DNA from: Myxococcales bacterium
GTDB taxonomy: Bacteria; Myxococcota_A; Polyangia; Haliangiales; Haliangiaceae
Assembly: GCA_016720595.1 (NCBI GenBank)
Contig: JADKKI010000006.1
Coordinates: forward strand, 186,001-250,000
DNA: 64,000 bases
Direction: 5' to 3'
A program made the translations under genes and the position numbers. Below the pieces are notes generated by a model, which did no database searches, had not been told where the DNA came from, and saw nothing but the letters and a program-made list of their open reading frames with translations. Of the stretch, positions 28,972 through 38,342 are shown in pieces (position 1 is the first letter of the stretch; each line of letters opens with the position of its first letter).

Positions 28972-29769
28972 CTGGCTCTCGGCCCCCCCATCGAGGGCCC
29001 CCCAAAAAAAATCGCCATAGCGGGCCGCGACCCGCAGTCCGGCGTGGGCGACCAGCCCCTCGAGCTCCGCGGGGAAGTACTTCCGCTGGGTCAACTTGAC
29101 GATCCGGGACGGCCCGCGGCCATCGACCGGGTCGTAGTAGATGCGGATCAGCGCGATCTGGTTGACCGCGTCGTAGTCGTGGTTCGTCGAGTAATAGGTC
29201 GCGCGGCCCGTCGTTGGATCGGTGAACCGGGTCTTCGCCCAGCGCTTGTTCGGATCGCGGTTGAGCCAGGCCAGATCGGGGAGCTGCACGTCGAAGGCGA
29301 ACGCCCCGCCGGGGGCGAGGTGGGCCGCGGCGCGGCGGAGGCAGGCGTCGAGCTCGCCCCGGGTGTAGAGGTGCTCGAGGACATTGAACGCCGCGATCAC
29401 CAGGGAGAACTTCCCCGGCGCCTTGAACGTACACAGCTCGCCGGGGAGCACCGTGATCCGAGAGGCGACGGTGGCGGGCAGGCTCCCCACCCGCGCACGC
29501 AGGGCGGCGAGCATGGCCGGCGATTGATCGATCGCGACGATCTGGTGGCCGTCGCGGGCCAGCGGCACCGTCACCCGACCCGAGCCGGCCCCCAGCTCGA
29601 GGATCCGCCCGGGGCCACCAAGTCGTCGCTGCGCCAGCTCGCGGTAGAACGTGACGTCGGCGCGCCGGCGCCGGTACTCGTGGTCATAGAGTGCCGCGTC
29701 GGCGTAGTGCTCGCGGGACCCGGCATCGACCAGCTCCTCGACGAGCTTCTGATCGAGCTTGCGGCTCAC
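28918..29769 (-). CDS. Class I SAM-dependent methyltransferase
   Basis: 283 residues from GTG 29769, one base overlapping the pcnB stop. The Rossmann SAM site reads ILELGAGSGRVTVPLA, with the acidic residue at the end of strand 2 in IVAIDQSP and the post-motif AFNVLEHL. The substrate is unknown; the region GRATYYSTNHDYD suggests a small molecule or protein target. The 3' end is odd: the coding strand runs through T8 and G6 (29011-28998) and then G7 (28989-28983), a slippery string. The last codons lie within the palindrome cluster, so the natural C-terminus may differ. Confidence 0.85.
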   Translation of the reverse strand: MSRKLDQKLVEELVDAGSREHYADAALYDHEYRRRRADVTFYRELAQRRLGGPGRILELGAGSGRVTVPLARDGHQIVAIDQSPAMLAALRARVGSLPATVASRITVLPGELCTFKAPGKFSLVIAAFNVLEHLYTRGELDACLRRAAAHLAPGGAFAFDVQLPDLAWLNRDPNKRWAKTRFTDPTTGRATYYSTNHDYDAVNQIALIRIYYDPVDGRGPSRIVKLTQRKYFPAELEGLVAHAGLRVAARYGDFFWGALDGGAESQVLVCERAVPRRKLPRGR

Positions 29770-31316
29770 TAGCGACGACGGCCGCCGCGGCGACGACGGC
29801 GGCGCTTGCGCGGGTTGTTCGGGTCGTCCTCGCCGTCTTCGTCGTCACGGCCCTCGGCGACCGCGGAGACGGCCGGCAGCTCGGTGACCTCGTGGCCGGC
29901 GGCGCGCTCGAGGAGCTCGAACAGGAGGACCGCGTCGTCGATCAGCTCCCGGCCTCCCGCGAGCTCGGCCTGGCCACCCTTCTTCTTCGCGGCCTGGAGC
30001 CGCTTCTGGGCGACGAGGATGTAGCGGAGCCGCTCGCTGTCCTTCCGCGTGACGTGGAGCTGGACGATGATCGGGTTGGCGAGCTCCTGGATCGCGCCGT
30101 GGAGGTCGCCGGCGCGGACCTCGTCGCCGCCGAACACGAACGGCGCGAGCAGGGCGCCGAACGCGACAGCGTTGGAGGGGTCGCGACCGTCCTTGACCGC
30201 CTTGTCGATGCCGTTCAGCGTGTTCCACGCCAGCTCGCGCCGCTTGACCAGGTCAGGCGTCGTGGGGGCGAACGACAGGCGAACCGGCGCGGCGGCGGCG
30301 GGGCGGGCGACCGGCTCGTCGGCCCACACGCGATGCCAGGCCTGCTCCTCGGCGTCGAGCTCGGTCTCGAGCGCGTCGTCGTCATCGTCCGCGTCGTCTG
30401 CGTCGTCATCGTCGTCGTCGGATCCGGTCGCGCCTTCGGCCTTCGCTGCGGCGGCCGCCATGCGCGCGAGCTCGTCCGGGTCATCGGGATCGTGCTCCGC
30501 GGGATCCTCGTCGACGTACTCGACACGGGCGACCGTCGGGCGCGGCATGGTCTGGGTCGTCACCGCCGGCGCCACGGAAGGTGCGCCCGGACCCTCGAGC
30601 AGCCCCGCGAGGTACGGGGACAGCACGGCGAGGGAGCCGGTCTCGACGAGGAGCTCGAACGAGCGCCGCGCTGCACCGCCACGCATCAGCCGGTGGATCT
30701 CCTCGAGCAGGCGAGGCGGCGCGCACTTGCTGATCTCGCCCCGCCAGCGGAGCAAGGCTCGCCAGGTCGCCGGCTCGAAGCCGAAGTCGAGGCGCGCGGC
30801 GAACTTGACCGCGCGGAGCATCCGGACCGGGTCCTCCTGGAACCGGACCTCCGGGTCCCCGATCGTGCGGATCAGCTTCGCGTCGAGGTCCGCGAGGCCG
30901 TTGACGTGATCGATGACCTGCTCCTTCTCGACGTCATAGAACAGGCCGTTGATCGTGAAGTCGCGGCGCCGCGCGTCCTCGGTCTCGGTGCCGAACACGT
31001 TGTCGCGGCGGATCAGGAGATCGTCTTCCTCGCCCTCGCGGGGAGGGGCGCGGAACGTCGACGTCTCGATGATCTTCGAGCCGAAGAACACGTGGGCGAG
31101 ACGGAACCGGCGCCCGATGATCCGGGAGTTCCGGAACGTCGCCTTGATCTCGTTCGGGGTCGCGCTCGTCGCGACATCCCAGTCCTTCGGCGTACGTGAG
31201 ACCAGGAGGTCGCGGACGCAGCCACCGACGAGGTACGCCTTGTACCCGGCACGGGTCAGCTTGCGGACCACGCGATCCGCATCCGGATCGATGGCAGCGC
31301 GATCGAGCGAGGGCAC
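29769..31316 (-). CDS. pcnB: Poly(A) polymerase / tRNA nucleotidyltransferase family protein
   Basis: Class II nucleotidyltransferase, 515 residues from GTG 31316. The nucleotide-binding GG (31-32 in VGGCVRD), the metal aspartates DWD (45-47) and RRDFTINGL are present. The flexible RF(Q)EDPVRMLRA neck follows. This pattern fits PcnB (poly(A) tails that mark RNA for decay) rather than a CCA enzyme. Two additions are unusual: a ~100 residue acidic insert (about 260-345, with runs of Asp) and a C-terminal tail of Arg repeats (RKRRRRRRGGRRR), which may bind RNA. It overlaps the methyltransferase by one base. Confidence 0.9.
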   Translation of the reverse strand: MPSLDRAAIDPDADRVVRKLTRAGYKAYLVGGCVRDLLVSRTPKDWDVATSATPNEIKATFRNSRIIGRRFRLAHVFFGSKIIETSTFRAPPREGEEDDLLIRRDNVFGTETEDARRRDFTINGLFYDVEKEQVIDHVNGLADLDAKLIRTIGDPEVRFQEDPVRMLRAVKFAARLDFGFEPATWRALLRWRGEISKCAPPRLLEEIHRLMRGGAARRSFELLVETGSLAVLSPYLAGLLEGPGAPSVAPAVTTQTMPRPTVARVEYVDEDPAEHDPDDPDELARMAAAAAKAEGATGSDDDDDDADDADDDDDALETELDAEEQAWHRVWADEPVARPAAAAPVRLSFAPTTPDLVKRRELAWNTLNGIDKAVKDGRDPSNAVAFGALLAPFVFGGDEVRAGDLHGAIQELANPIIVQLHVTRKDSERLRYILVAQKRLQAAKKKGGQAELAGGRELIDDAVLLFELLERAAGHEVTELPAVSAVAEGRDDEDGEDDPNNPRKRRRRRRGGRRR

Positions 31317-31517
31317 GGCGGAGTCAGCCGTACCACGCTGTCACAATCGCGCGCAAGTACGCGAACCCTTTACAGTGTTTCGCGGCTACCCGAGGCCATC
31401 CCGAGGGAGTACCCCGGGCTTCACTGTTGAACCGCCGATCGTGGTCGGATCCTGTCTAGAACGTTCGCGGCGGACCTGTCCTGAACAGCCCGTCCGAATC
31501 GGTCCGCTCCCTAGCAG

Positions 31518-32996
31518 ATGCCCCCCATCACCTCCCACGTCGTGTTCGAACGGATCCCCGTTCCGGCCTTGCTCCTCGAGGCCTCGGGAGAGGTGATCGC
31601 GCTCAATCCGGCCGCCGAGCGGATGTTCGAGAAGCTCGCGACCCTGGTGGTGGGCCGCCCGGTCGGTGAGCTCCTGCTCGACAACGACCTCGCGCGGATC
31701 CTCGATTCCTCGCGGCTGCGCAGCGAGCAGGTCCACGAGCTCCAGTTCGAGACCAGCCAGGGCCGTCGGACGGCCGAGTTCGTGATCTCGGCGATCGAGG
31801 CCGAGGGCCGCGCGGTGTTCCAGCTGTTCGCGATCGACATCACCGCCCGGAAGGCCGCCGAGGCCGCCGCGCGCACCCGCGCCGATGCCGAGGAGAAGTC
31901 GTCGGCCAAGGAGCGGCTCGAGAGCCTCGGCCTGATCGCGGGCGGGGTCGCTCATGACTTCAACAACCTCCTCGTGGGCGTGCTCGCCGAATCGAGCGCC
32001 GCACGCGAGGAGCCCGGGATCGGCGAAGGAACCCGGGATGCCTTGCGCCGGATCGAAGCCGCTGCCCAGCGGATGGCCCACCTGACCCGCCAGATGCTCG
32101 CGTACGCGGGCCGCGGTCGGTTCGTGATGCAGCGCCTCGATCCCGACGAGATGCTCGGCGAGAGCGCGGAGGCGCTGACGCGGATGATCCGTCCTGCGGT
32201 GCAGCTCTCGATCTCCCGCGGCGCCGGGCGCGTCGTCGTCGATGCCGATCCGGGCCTGCTCCGCCAGGTGGTCTCGAACCTCGTGAGCAACGCCTCCGAT
32301 GCGAACAGCTCGAAGATCACGCTGTCGACCCGCGTGCTCCTCCACAACAGTGAGCCGTTCTGGCAGCTCGAGGTCGCCGATGACGGAGCCGGCATGTCAC
32401 CGGCGATCCTGGCGAAGATCTTCGAGCCGTTCTTCTCCACCAGCCCCGAGCGCCACGGCCTCGGGCTCTCGGCCGTCCACGGGATCGTGCGCCGCCTCGG
32501 CGGGGATATCGAGGTCGATTCGACGCCGGGACGCGGGGCGCGGTTCACCGTCCGCCTCCCGATCGTCGCCGGTGCGCAAGCGCCGCGGCCGCGTCAGGAC
32601 TCGGGTGCGCCACCCGCGGCCAAGCTCGCCGGGCTGCGCGTGTTGATCGCCGATGACGAACCCTCCGTCCGCGCCACCGTGCGCCGCCTCCTCGAACGCC
32701 GCGGTGCCACCGTGGTGCTCGCGGCGGATGGCATCGAGGCAGAGGCGCGGCTGCGCGACCAGGCCTTCGGCCTCGTGATCCTCGATGTCGTGATGCCCGG
32801 GCGCAGCGGCTACGACGTCCTCGCGATCGCGCGGCACCTGCTCCCCCGGTGCCCGATCATCCTGATGTCGGGCTATTCGGACCGTTCACGGGGCGAGGGT
32901 GGCGACGAGGAGCCCGACGCGTTCCTCGAGAAGCCGTTCACGGCCGCGGTGCTCGACGCGGCGATCGACGACGTGATGCTCAAGCGCCCACCCTGA
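31518..32996 (+). CDS. Soluble PAS hybrid histidine kinase with receiver
   Basis: 492 residues: a PAS domain (about 8-110), a HisKA of the AHDFNNLL kind with His146, HATPase (VSNLVSNASDAN, DDGAGMS, HGLGLSAVHGIV) and a C-terminal receiver with Asp ~422 (LVILDVVMPGRSG). The order matches the kinase at 15583 but with one PAS. There is no TM segment, so the signal is cytosolic. A 201-base gap separates it from the divergent pcnB; I see no confident promoter there. The small barrel-like gene starts 40 bases downstream. Confidence 0.93.
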   Translation: MPPITSHVVFERIPVPALLLEASGEVIALNPAAERMFEKLATLVVGRPVGELLLDNDLARILDSSRLRSEQVHELQFETSQGRRTAEFVISAIEAEGRAVFQLFAIDITARKAAEAAARTRADAEEKSSAKERLESLGLIAGGVAHDFNNLLVGVLAESSAAREEPGIGEGTRDALRRIEAAAQRMAHLTRQMLAYAGRGRFVMQRLDPDEMLGESAEALTRMIRPAVQLSISRGAGRVVVDADPGLLRQVVSNLVSNASDANSSKITLSTRVLLHNSEPFWQLEVADDGAGMSPAILAKIFEPFFSTSPERHGLGLSAVHGIVRRLGGDIEVDSTPGRGARFTVRLPIVAGAQAPRPRQDSGAPPAAKLAGLRVLIADDEPSVRATVRRLLERRGATVVLAADGIEAEARLRDQAFGLVILDVVMPGRSGYDVLAIARHLLPRCPIILMSGYSDRSRGEGGDEEPDAFLEKPFTAAVLDAAIDDVMLKRPP

Positions 32997-33036
32997 GCGT
33001 TGTCGTTTCGGCGCGCATGCGCGATCGTCTCCGCGC

Positions 33037-33795
33037 GTGATCCGAGCGCTGCTCCTGACGATGCTCGTTGCCGGCACGGCGGCGGCCGAGCCGCGCGAGC
33101 TCGAACGCCCCCTCACCCTCGACGGTGGGCAGTGGGCCGCGCGCGGCTCTCTCGGGATCGCCTGGACCGCGCGCAGCTCGCTCGGGACCACCGTGCGAAG
33201 CACCGACCCGATCGGGCGCACGGGCGGTGCGTTCGGGGTGGCGCGCTGGCTCACCGTGGGGGCCGAGTACGCCTTCGTCGTCGATGCGCCGGGGACCGCG
33301 GGGTTGTTGACCGTGTCTGCATCGAGCGAGCTCTACGCCTGCGGCCGGCTCGCGATCGGCGTGAGCCTCGCCGCCTCCTTCGATCTGGATGCGGCGGGTG
33401 ATGGCGAGCTGGTCGCCGGGGCCGCCGCGCGCTACCGGATCACCCCTGTCGTCGCCGTGTTCACCGGCTCGCCGTGGCTGCCCGGACCGCTCGGTCGACA
33501 GCTCGCGGCCAGCCTCGGCCCGGAGCGCTCCGCCGCGTTCGAGCTGCCCGTGGGCGTCGCGCTCCAGCTCGGGCCGCGCGTGCTGGCCCATGCGTCCACC
33601 GGGCTCGCGACGATCATCCTCACCGATCCGGGCCGCGAGCGGCGGGTCAGCTGGTTCACCCGCCGCACCCCCGTGACCGCTGGGGTGTGGTTCGCCCTCG
33701 ATCGCCGGCTGTCTCTTGCGGGGACGTTCACGACGCCGGATCTTCAAGAGCGCGATCACGTCGAGGTCGCGCTGTCGGTGCGGTACCTGCGCTGA
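33037..33795 (+). CDS. Small exported barrel-like protein
   Basis: 252 residues from a GTG start, with a signal peptide ending GTAAAEP. The mature part consists of alternating hydrophobic strands (SLGIAWTARSSLG, LTVGAEYAFVV, LAIGVSLAASFDL) and ends VEVALSVRYLR, with an aromatic residue close to the terminus as in outer-membrane barrels. A RELERPLTLDGG box directly after the signal resembles the box in the proteins at 27102, 43146 and 44232. No enzyme motif is seen. Probably outer membrane. Confidence 0.65.
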   Translation: MIRALLLTMLVAGTAAAEPRELERPLTLDGGQWAARGSLGIAWTARSSLGTTVRSTDPIGRTGGAFGVARWLTVGAEYAFVVDAPGTAGLLTVSASSELYACGRLAIGVSLAASFDLDAAGDGELVAGAAARYRITPVVAVFTGSPWLPGPLGRQLAASLGPERSAAFELPVGVALQLGPRVLAHASTGLATIILTDPGRERRVSWFTRRTPVTAGVWFALDRRLSLAGTFTTPDLQERDHVEVALSVRYLR

Positions 33796-33841
33796 GGTCG
33801 GGGAATTTGCGCGGACGCTCGCACGTTGTCACCCTCCAGGG

Positions 33842-35062
33842 ATGCGTGCGCTGCCGGTCACCCTCGCGTTGTTGAGCTCGTTCTCTATCGCCCGGGCCGC
33901 ACCCGATGCGGACACACCGTGCGTGTGCGCAGATCCCGACGCACCCGCCGCGGCGCCGCGTGATGCGCTCACGCTGACCAAGGTGAAGTTCAGCGAGCTA
34001 CCCGGCTGGGCCGACGACAAGCTCGCGCAGGCCGTGCCGTCGTTCCTCCAGTCGTGCTCGGCGCTCGCGGCGATGAAGGACGCCGATCCGATCGGTCACG
34101 ATGGTCACGGCGGCAAGGCCGGCCAGTGGCGGAAGGCGTGCGCCGCCGCAGCCAAGGTCAAGCCGGGTGACGATGCCGGCGCCAAGGCGATGTTCGAGGC
34201 GGAGTTCGTGCCGTGGAGCGCCGCCGGCAAGGCGGGCGCCGAGGGCAAGCTCACCGGCTACAACGTCCAGCAGATCCACGCTTCGCGGAAGAAGGGCGGC
34301 AAGTACCAGATCCCGATCTACGACCGGCCCAAGGATCTGGTGATGATCGATCTGTCCAAGCACATCCCGGATTCGCACGGCCGGCGGATCTGGGGAAAGC
34401 TCGACGCCAAGGGCGAGGTCGCGCCCTATCCGACGCGCGCCGAGATCCGCAAGGGCGCCCTCGCCGGGCAAGGTCTCGAGCTGATGTACGCCGACGACGC
34501 CGTCGACGTGCTGTTCGCGCACATCGAGGGCTCGGCCAAGGCGCTGATGGACGATGGGACCACCGTGTGGCTCGAGTTCGCGGGCAAGAACGGCCGCGCG
34601 TATCGCGGCGTCGGTGGCGTGCTGAAGAGCATGGGCGAGCTCTCAGCGCCGGGCAGCGGCACGATGCAGGGCATCCGCAAGTGGTTCGTCGATCACCCGG
34701 GGAAGTTCGACGAGGTCGTGGATCAATCGAGCTCGTACGTGTTCTTCCGCGAGTCCAAGCTCGCCGGTGCCGTCGGCTCGCAGATGGTCGTGCTCACCGC
34801 GGAGCGCTCGATGGCGGTGGATCGCGCGTTCATCGCGCACTCGACGCCGATCTGGGTCGACACCCGGGCGCCGAACATCGGCAAGCCTGGCGCGTCGCCA
34901 TGGCGCCAGCTCCTGATCGCGCAGGACACCGGCGGCGGGATCCTCGGCCCCGTACGGGGCGACATCTACTGGGGCGACGACGTCGCCGCCGCGGAGCGTG
35001 GTGGCCGGATGGGCGGCCCGGGGAAGTACTGGCTGCTGCTCCCGAAGGGCGTCACGAAGTAG
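33842..35062 (+). CDS. mltA: MltA-type murein lytic transglycosylase
   Basis: Cleaves the glycan strands of peptidoglycan to 1,6-anhydro-muropeptides. The start at ATG 33842 follows a CCAGGG site and opens a Sec signal peptide (SIARA). 406 residues. The MltA beta-barrel domain fills the middle (about 115-300: GYNVQQIHASRKKGGKYQIP, WGKLDAKGEVAPYPTRAEI, VLFAHIEGSAK). The C-terminal 3D domain has its aspartates (SMAVDRAFIAHSTPIW, AQDTGGGILG, RGDIYWG). A lipobox is not seen, unlike E. coli MltA, so it may be soluble in the periplasm. It converges with the PHP gene with one base between stops. Confidence 0.93.
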   Translation: MRALPVTLALLSSFSIARAAPDADTPCVCADPDAPAAAPRDALTLTKVKFSELPGWADDKLAQAVPSFLQSCSALAAMKDADPIGHDGHGGKAGQWRKACAAAAKVKPGDDAGAKAMFEAEFVPWSAAGKAGAEGKLTGYNVQQIHASRKKGGKYQIPIYDRPKDLVMIDLSKHIPDSHGRRIWGKLDAKGEVAPYPTRAEIRKGALAGQGLELMYADDAVDVLFAHIEGSAKALMDDGTTVWLEFAGKNGRAYRGVGGVLKSMGELSAPGSGTMQGIRKWFVDHPGKFDEVVDQSSSYVFFRESKLAGAVGSQMVVLTAERSMAVDRAFIAHSTPIWVDTRAPNIGKPGASPWRQLLIAQDTGGGILGPVRGDIYWGDDVAAAERGGRMGGPGKYWLLLPKGVTK

Positions 35063-35063
35063 C

Positions 35064-36662
35064 TCAGTTCGCGATCAGATCGCCGTCGCCGCGGTGCCAG
35101 CGCCCGTCCCCGTCGGCGTCGATCAGGATCGGGCTCGCGATCGCGAACGGCGTCACGCCGGGGTGCTTCCACTTGTCGCGCTGATACGTCCCGGTCTGCT
35201 CGAGCGGCATCGCGGTATCTCCATCGGCGGTGACCCCGAGCCACGTATCGACCGCGCCGATCGGGATCGCGCCGGCCCAGTGGAAGTCGCGGGCGTTGGG
35301 CGGCACGTCGAGCGTCTGGAGCACGGCCGGCCCGGTCGGCGTACCGACGGTGATCTTCAGCTTGTCGACATGGACGAACCGCGCCTGCGCGAGGGTGACC
35401 TCGACCCACACAGTGCCAGTGGCGTGGAGGAACTGCCCCGGGCCCGCCGCGGGCGTGGAGCCCTGCGCCGCCGTGACCTTCACCTCGAGCCAGGGCCCAG
35501 TGGTCGCGACGACGCGGCGGGAGAGGATGCCGTGGATGAAGGCGGCCTCGTCGAACGGCTTGGTGCGTGGGTCGGGCACGAACACGTAGGTGCGCGCGAG
35601 CCCGTCGTGGTTCCAGTTGAAGTCGTGCGTGTCGCTGCTGCCGAGCGGCGCGAGTGGGTGGCCGTGATCGATCATCGTGTAGAAGTCGCGCACGCTGTCG
35701 TCGAACCGGCGATCGCCGGGCACGTTGAACGCCGTGAACCCGTTGAGCACCTCGACCGCATCGAACATCACCGGGAACGGCGGCGGCCAGCTGATGCCGT
35801 CCCAGCCGAGCACGTCGTAGAGCGCGGTGACCCGGAACCGCGGATGGTTGACCTGGACCACGTGCTCGCCGGGGAGCTTGCGCGCCAGGTCGAGCAGCTG
35901 CGCGGGCGTGGCGGGCTTCACGACCGCCTCGGTCGGCGCTCCACCGCGCGGCGCCTTCGGGTCCACCGTCACCGGGTAGACCCCGAGGTGGATCGTCTCG
36001 GAGGTCAGCTCGTTCGAGGCGACCGCGGCGATCACGCCTTCGAGGCCTGCCGCAGCGATCGGCTGCGCGAGCGAGCCGTTGGTGTTGTGATCGGCGAGCG
36101 CGATCACCTGGATGCCGCCGGCGACCTGGGCGAGCACGCGCTGCTCGTTGGGCATCGTCGAATCGTTCGAGGCCTCGGCGTGGACGTGGAGATCGGCGGC
36201 GAGCGTACCCCGGGGTGTCCACGCCCGCTCGAGCGGGATCTGGAGCTCCACGCGACCTCGCCCGCGGGACAGATCCACGGTGCCCTCCCAGCGCTCGAAC
36301 TCGATCCCGCGGTACGCGAGGACCTTGTAGACGCCGTACGGGATCGCGGGGGAAGGCGCGCAGGCATCCCCACCCACCGGGACCTCGGCGCGGCCGGTGC
36401 CGAGGACCAGGCCATCCCACGAGCCGACGACGTCCGCGGCGATCGCGCACGCGGCCGCGCCCTGTCGCTGGCCATAGAGATCGATCTTGCCGATGTGGAG
36501 CTGCGCCCCGCTGGCATCGAACAGCACGACGCGCGCGCCGACCGGCACGCCCTCCGCGGTGACCGTCACCGCGAACGAGGTCGAGGACTTCGCTTCGCGC
36601 CCGCACGCCGCCGCGGCGAACCACGCGCACGTGACCAGCACGAGCGGCGCGCGCGAGCTCAT
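35064..36662 (-). CDS. Lipoprotein with a PHP phosphoesterase domain
   Basis: 532 residues with a lipoprotein signal (WFAAAACGRE). After a ~130 residue beta-rich N-terminal region comes a PHP fold: LAADLHVHAEASNDS, IALADHNTNGS, ASNE, VVQVNHPRF and LGSSDTHDFN supply the metal ligands. PHP domains are metal-dependent hydrolases of phosphoesters; the substrate here is unknown. The C-terminal ~130 residues are beta-rich. It is last of three genes that overlap (37611-35064): Cys-rich lipoprotein, barrel protein, PHP lipoprotein. Confidence 0.88.
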   Translation of the reverse strand: MSSRAPLVLVTCAWFAAAACGREAKSSTSFAVTVTAEGVPVGARVVLFDASGAQLHIGKIDLYGQRQGAAACAIAADVVGSWDGLVLGTGRAEVPVGGDACAPSPAIPYGVYKVLAYRGIEFERWEGTVDLSRGRGRVELQIPLERAWTPRGTLAADLHVHAEASNDSTMPNEQRVLAQVAGGIQVIALADHNTNGSLAQPIAAAGLEGVIAAVASNELTSETIHLGVYPVTVDPKAPRGGAPTEAVVKPATPAQLLDLARKLPGEHVVQVNHPRFRVTALYDVLGWDGISWPPPFPVMFDAVEVLNGFTAFNVPGDRRFDDSVRDFYTMIDHGHPLAPLGSSDTHDFNWNHDGLARTYVFVPDPRTKPFDEAAFIHGILSRRVVATTGPWLEVKVTAAQGSTPAAGPGQFLHATGTVWVEVTLAQARFVHVDKLKITVGTPTGPAVLQTLDVPPNARDFHWAGAIPIGAVDTWLGVTADGDTAMPLEQTGTYQRDKWKHPGVTPFAIASPILIDADGDGRWHRGDGDLIAN

Positions 36663-37285
36663 CGCAAGCGGAACTCGGCGCCCGCGGTGACGGCGAGGCC
36701 GACCTGCGGCTCGAGCCCGAGCGCGTCGCCGAACCGTCCGAGACCGAGGACGAGCTCGCCTTGCGCGACGATCGCCACGCTGGGCGCGACCCGCGCGCGC
36801 ACGCCACCACCGAGGTGGAGCGGGATCGCCACGCCGCTCACGTCATCGTCGGCGAACTGCACCAGCTCGATGCCAACGCCGACGCGCGCGAACGGGCGGA
36901 ACGCGCCCTGCGCGGCGAACATGCGGCGCACGCCGGCGGAGATCTCGACGCCGCGGCCATCCGTGAAGCCGTGATCGCAGACCATCGTGTCCATCCGATC
37001 ACGGAAGCACGCCGCGCTCCCACCACCGAAGGTGAACGCCGCGGTGCCATCGAACCAGTCGGAAGCCGAGAGCTGGTACAGGTAGTGCCCGGCCACGCGC
37101 AGCCCACCCGGCGTGACCCGGCCACCACCGGCGATCCCGGTCTCGGCGCCGATCGCCTGATCGCCGATCTCCTCGGCGGGATCTGCGGCTGCGGTCACCG
37201 AGGGCTCCGCCTGCACCACGCCCACCGCGAGCAGCGTGGCGAGCACACCGACGAGCGAGCTCCTGGAGATCAATCGCCGCGACAT
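36659..37285 (-). CDS. Outer-membrane barrel-like protein
   Basis: 208 residues from ATG 37285 with a signal peptide (MSRRLISRSSLVGVLATLL... VVQAEP). The body has strands rich in Gly, aromatic and charged residues (RVAGHYLYQLSASDWFDG, PFARVGVGIELVQF, GVRARVAPSVAIVAQGELVL) and ends FRLR, resembling an eight-strand outer-membrane barrel. Its start overlaps the Cys-rich lipoprotein gene by 16 bases and its stop overlaps the PHP gene by four, so it is the middle of a tight operon. Not assigned to a family. Confidence 0.72.
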   Translation of the reverse strand: MSRRLISRSSLVGVLATLLAVGVVQAEPSVTAAADPAEEIGDQAIGAETGIAGGGRVTPGGLRVAGHYLYQLSASDWFDGTAAFTFGGGSAACFRDRMDTMVCDHGFTDGRGVEISAGVRRMFAAQGAFRPFARVGVGIELVQFADDDVSGVAIPLHLGGGVRARVAPSVAIVAQGELVLGLGRFGDALGLEPQVGLAVTAGAEFRLR

Positions 37286-37611
37286 ACCTTGATGTTCCCT
37301 TCGGCCTCGCGTGCGTCCGTGTCCTTGCAGGTCCACGCCGCGCCGAGGAACGCGCAGTCGGCATCGACCGCGCAATCGAACAGGCACACGCCGCCCTCGC
37401 GATCCGCGCACGACGCCGACATCGGGCACTCGTTCGTGGTGTTGCAGCTCAGCGTGCAGAACCCGTCCGGATAGTCCTGACCCGGCGGGAGGCAGCGGTC
37501 GTCGCAGTCACGCGACGCGGCGCACCGCGCTCCGAGCTCGCGGGAGACGTCCTCGCTCTGGCAGCCGGCGGCCCCGAAAAGGGCGATCATCGCGACCAGC
37601 GCCGTCCGCAT
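37270..37611 (-). CDS. Cys-rich lipoprotein
   Basis: 113 residues. The lipobox is LFGAAGCQSE. The mature part carries about a dozen cysteines in repeats of the kind CAASRDCDDRCLPP, CTLSCNTTNECPMSASC and CLFDCAVDADC. These are the disulfide repeats often seen in myxobacterial surface lipoproteins; they may bind partners. First gene of the overlapping trio ending at 35064. Confidence 0.8.
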   Translation of the reverse strand: MRTALVAMIALFGAAGCQSEDVSRELGARCAASRDCDDRCLPPGQDYPDGFCTLSCNTTNECPMSASCADREGGVCLFDCAVDADCAFLGAAWTCKDTDAREAEGNIKVCRGD

Positions 37612-37648
37612 CCCGCGAAGCTACCTCGCACGATCCGGCCGCGCCAGT

Positions 37649-38281
37649 TTAGCCACGCCGACGGCGGCGCGTGGCGCCCGCCACGTGGGCGAGCGCGGCG
37701 AACAGGGCCTCGGCGGCCCGCTGCGAGTGCCGGGCGGCGTCGGCGAGGGGTTGCAGGGCGGTGTCGAGATCCGAGCCACCGCGTAGCGGCCCGCGCGCGG
37801 CCCACACGAGCTCGAGCGCGCGCTGTGCAGCGACCTCGCCGATCACCGCGGCGAACTGCGGCGAGGCGATCGCGGCGAGGCGCGCGAGATCCACGATCGC
37901 GCACGCGGCGAGCCGGCCGCCCCCGAGCACCCAGTCGGCGAGCGCGTCGAACTCGCTGGCGTCGACGATCGCAGCCTCGGGCGGAGCCTCGGGGACCCGC
38001 ACCACGTTCGGGGCGACCGCGCCCTGATCGGGCGGCGTGATCACCACGATCCGCGCGTGGCGCTGCTCGAGGCTCAGCATCCGGACGAACCTCCGCTCGG
38101 AGCGGGCATCGATCCGCGCCGCGACGAAGCCATCGCTGGCGGTCGGGGTGCAGCCATCGAGCGAGAACCGCTGCCACCGGTTGTCGGGCAAGCGAATCTG
38201 CAGGGCGTCGGGCTCGAGTTGAACCTCTGCCCGCGCGGGTCGAAACGGCACTGGATCGCGATACAGGGCTGTGCGCCCCAT
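37649..38281 (-). CDS. Protein of unknown function, C-terminal helical domain
   Basis: 210 residues from ATG 38281 (MGRTALYRDPVPF). The first 75 residues are beta-rich and read like a small PilZ-sized domain (RFSLDGCTPTASDGFVAARI, RRFVRMLSLE), but the PilZ motifs RxxxR and DxSxxG are not clear. The C-terminal ~100 residues are Ala-rich helices. No signal, TM or catalytic motif. It follows the HTH-EIIA gene by 61 bases on the same strand, so the two might be co-transcribed. Confidence 0.6.
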   Translation of the reverse strand: MGRTALYRDPVPFRPARAEVQLEPDALQIRLPDNRWQRFSLDGCTPTASDGFVAARIDARSERRFVRMLSLEQRHARIVVITPPDQGAVAPNVVRVPEAPPEAAIVDASEFDALADWVLGGGRLAACAIVDLARLAAIASPQFAAVIGEVAAQRALELVWAARGPLRGGSDLDTALQPLADAARHSQRAAEALFAALAHVAGATRRRRRG

Positions 38282-38342
38282 CCCGAAACCATAGCAACCC
38301 GCGGCGAAACCGCGCGTGACAATTGCCGCGCCGGCGCCGGCG

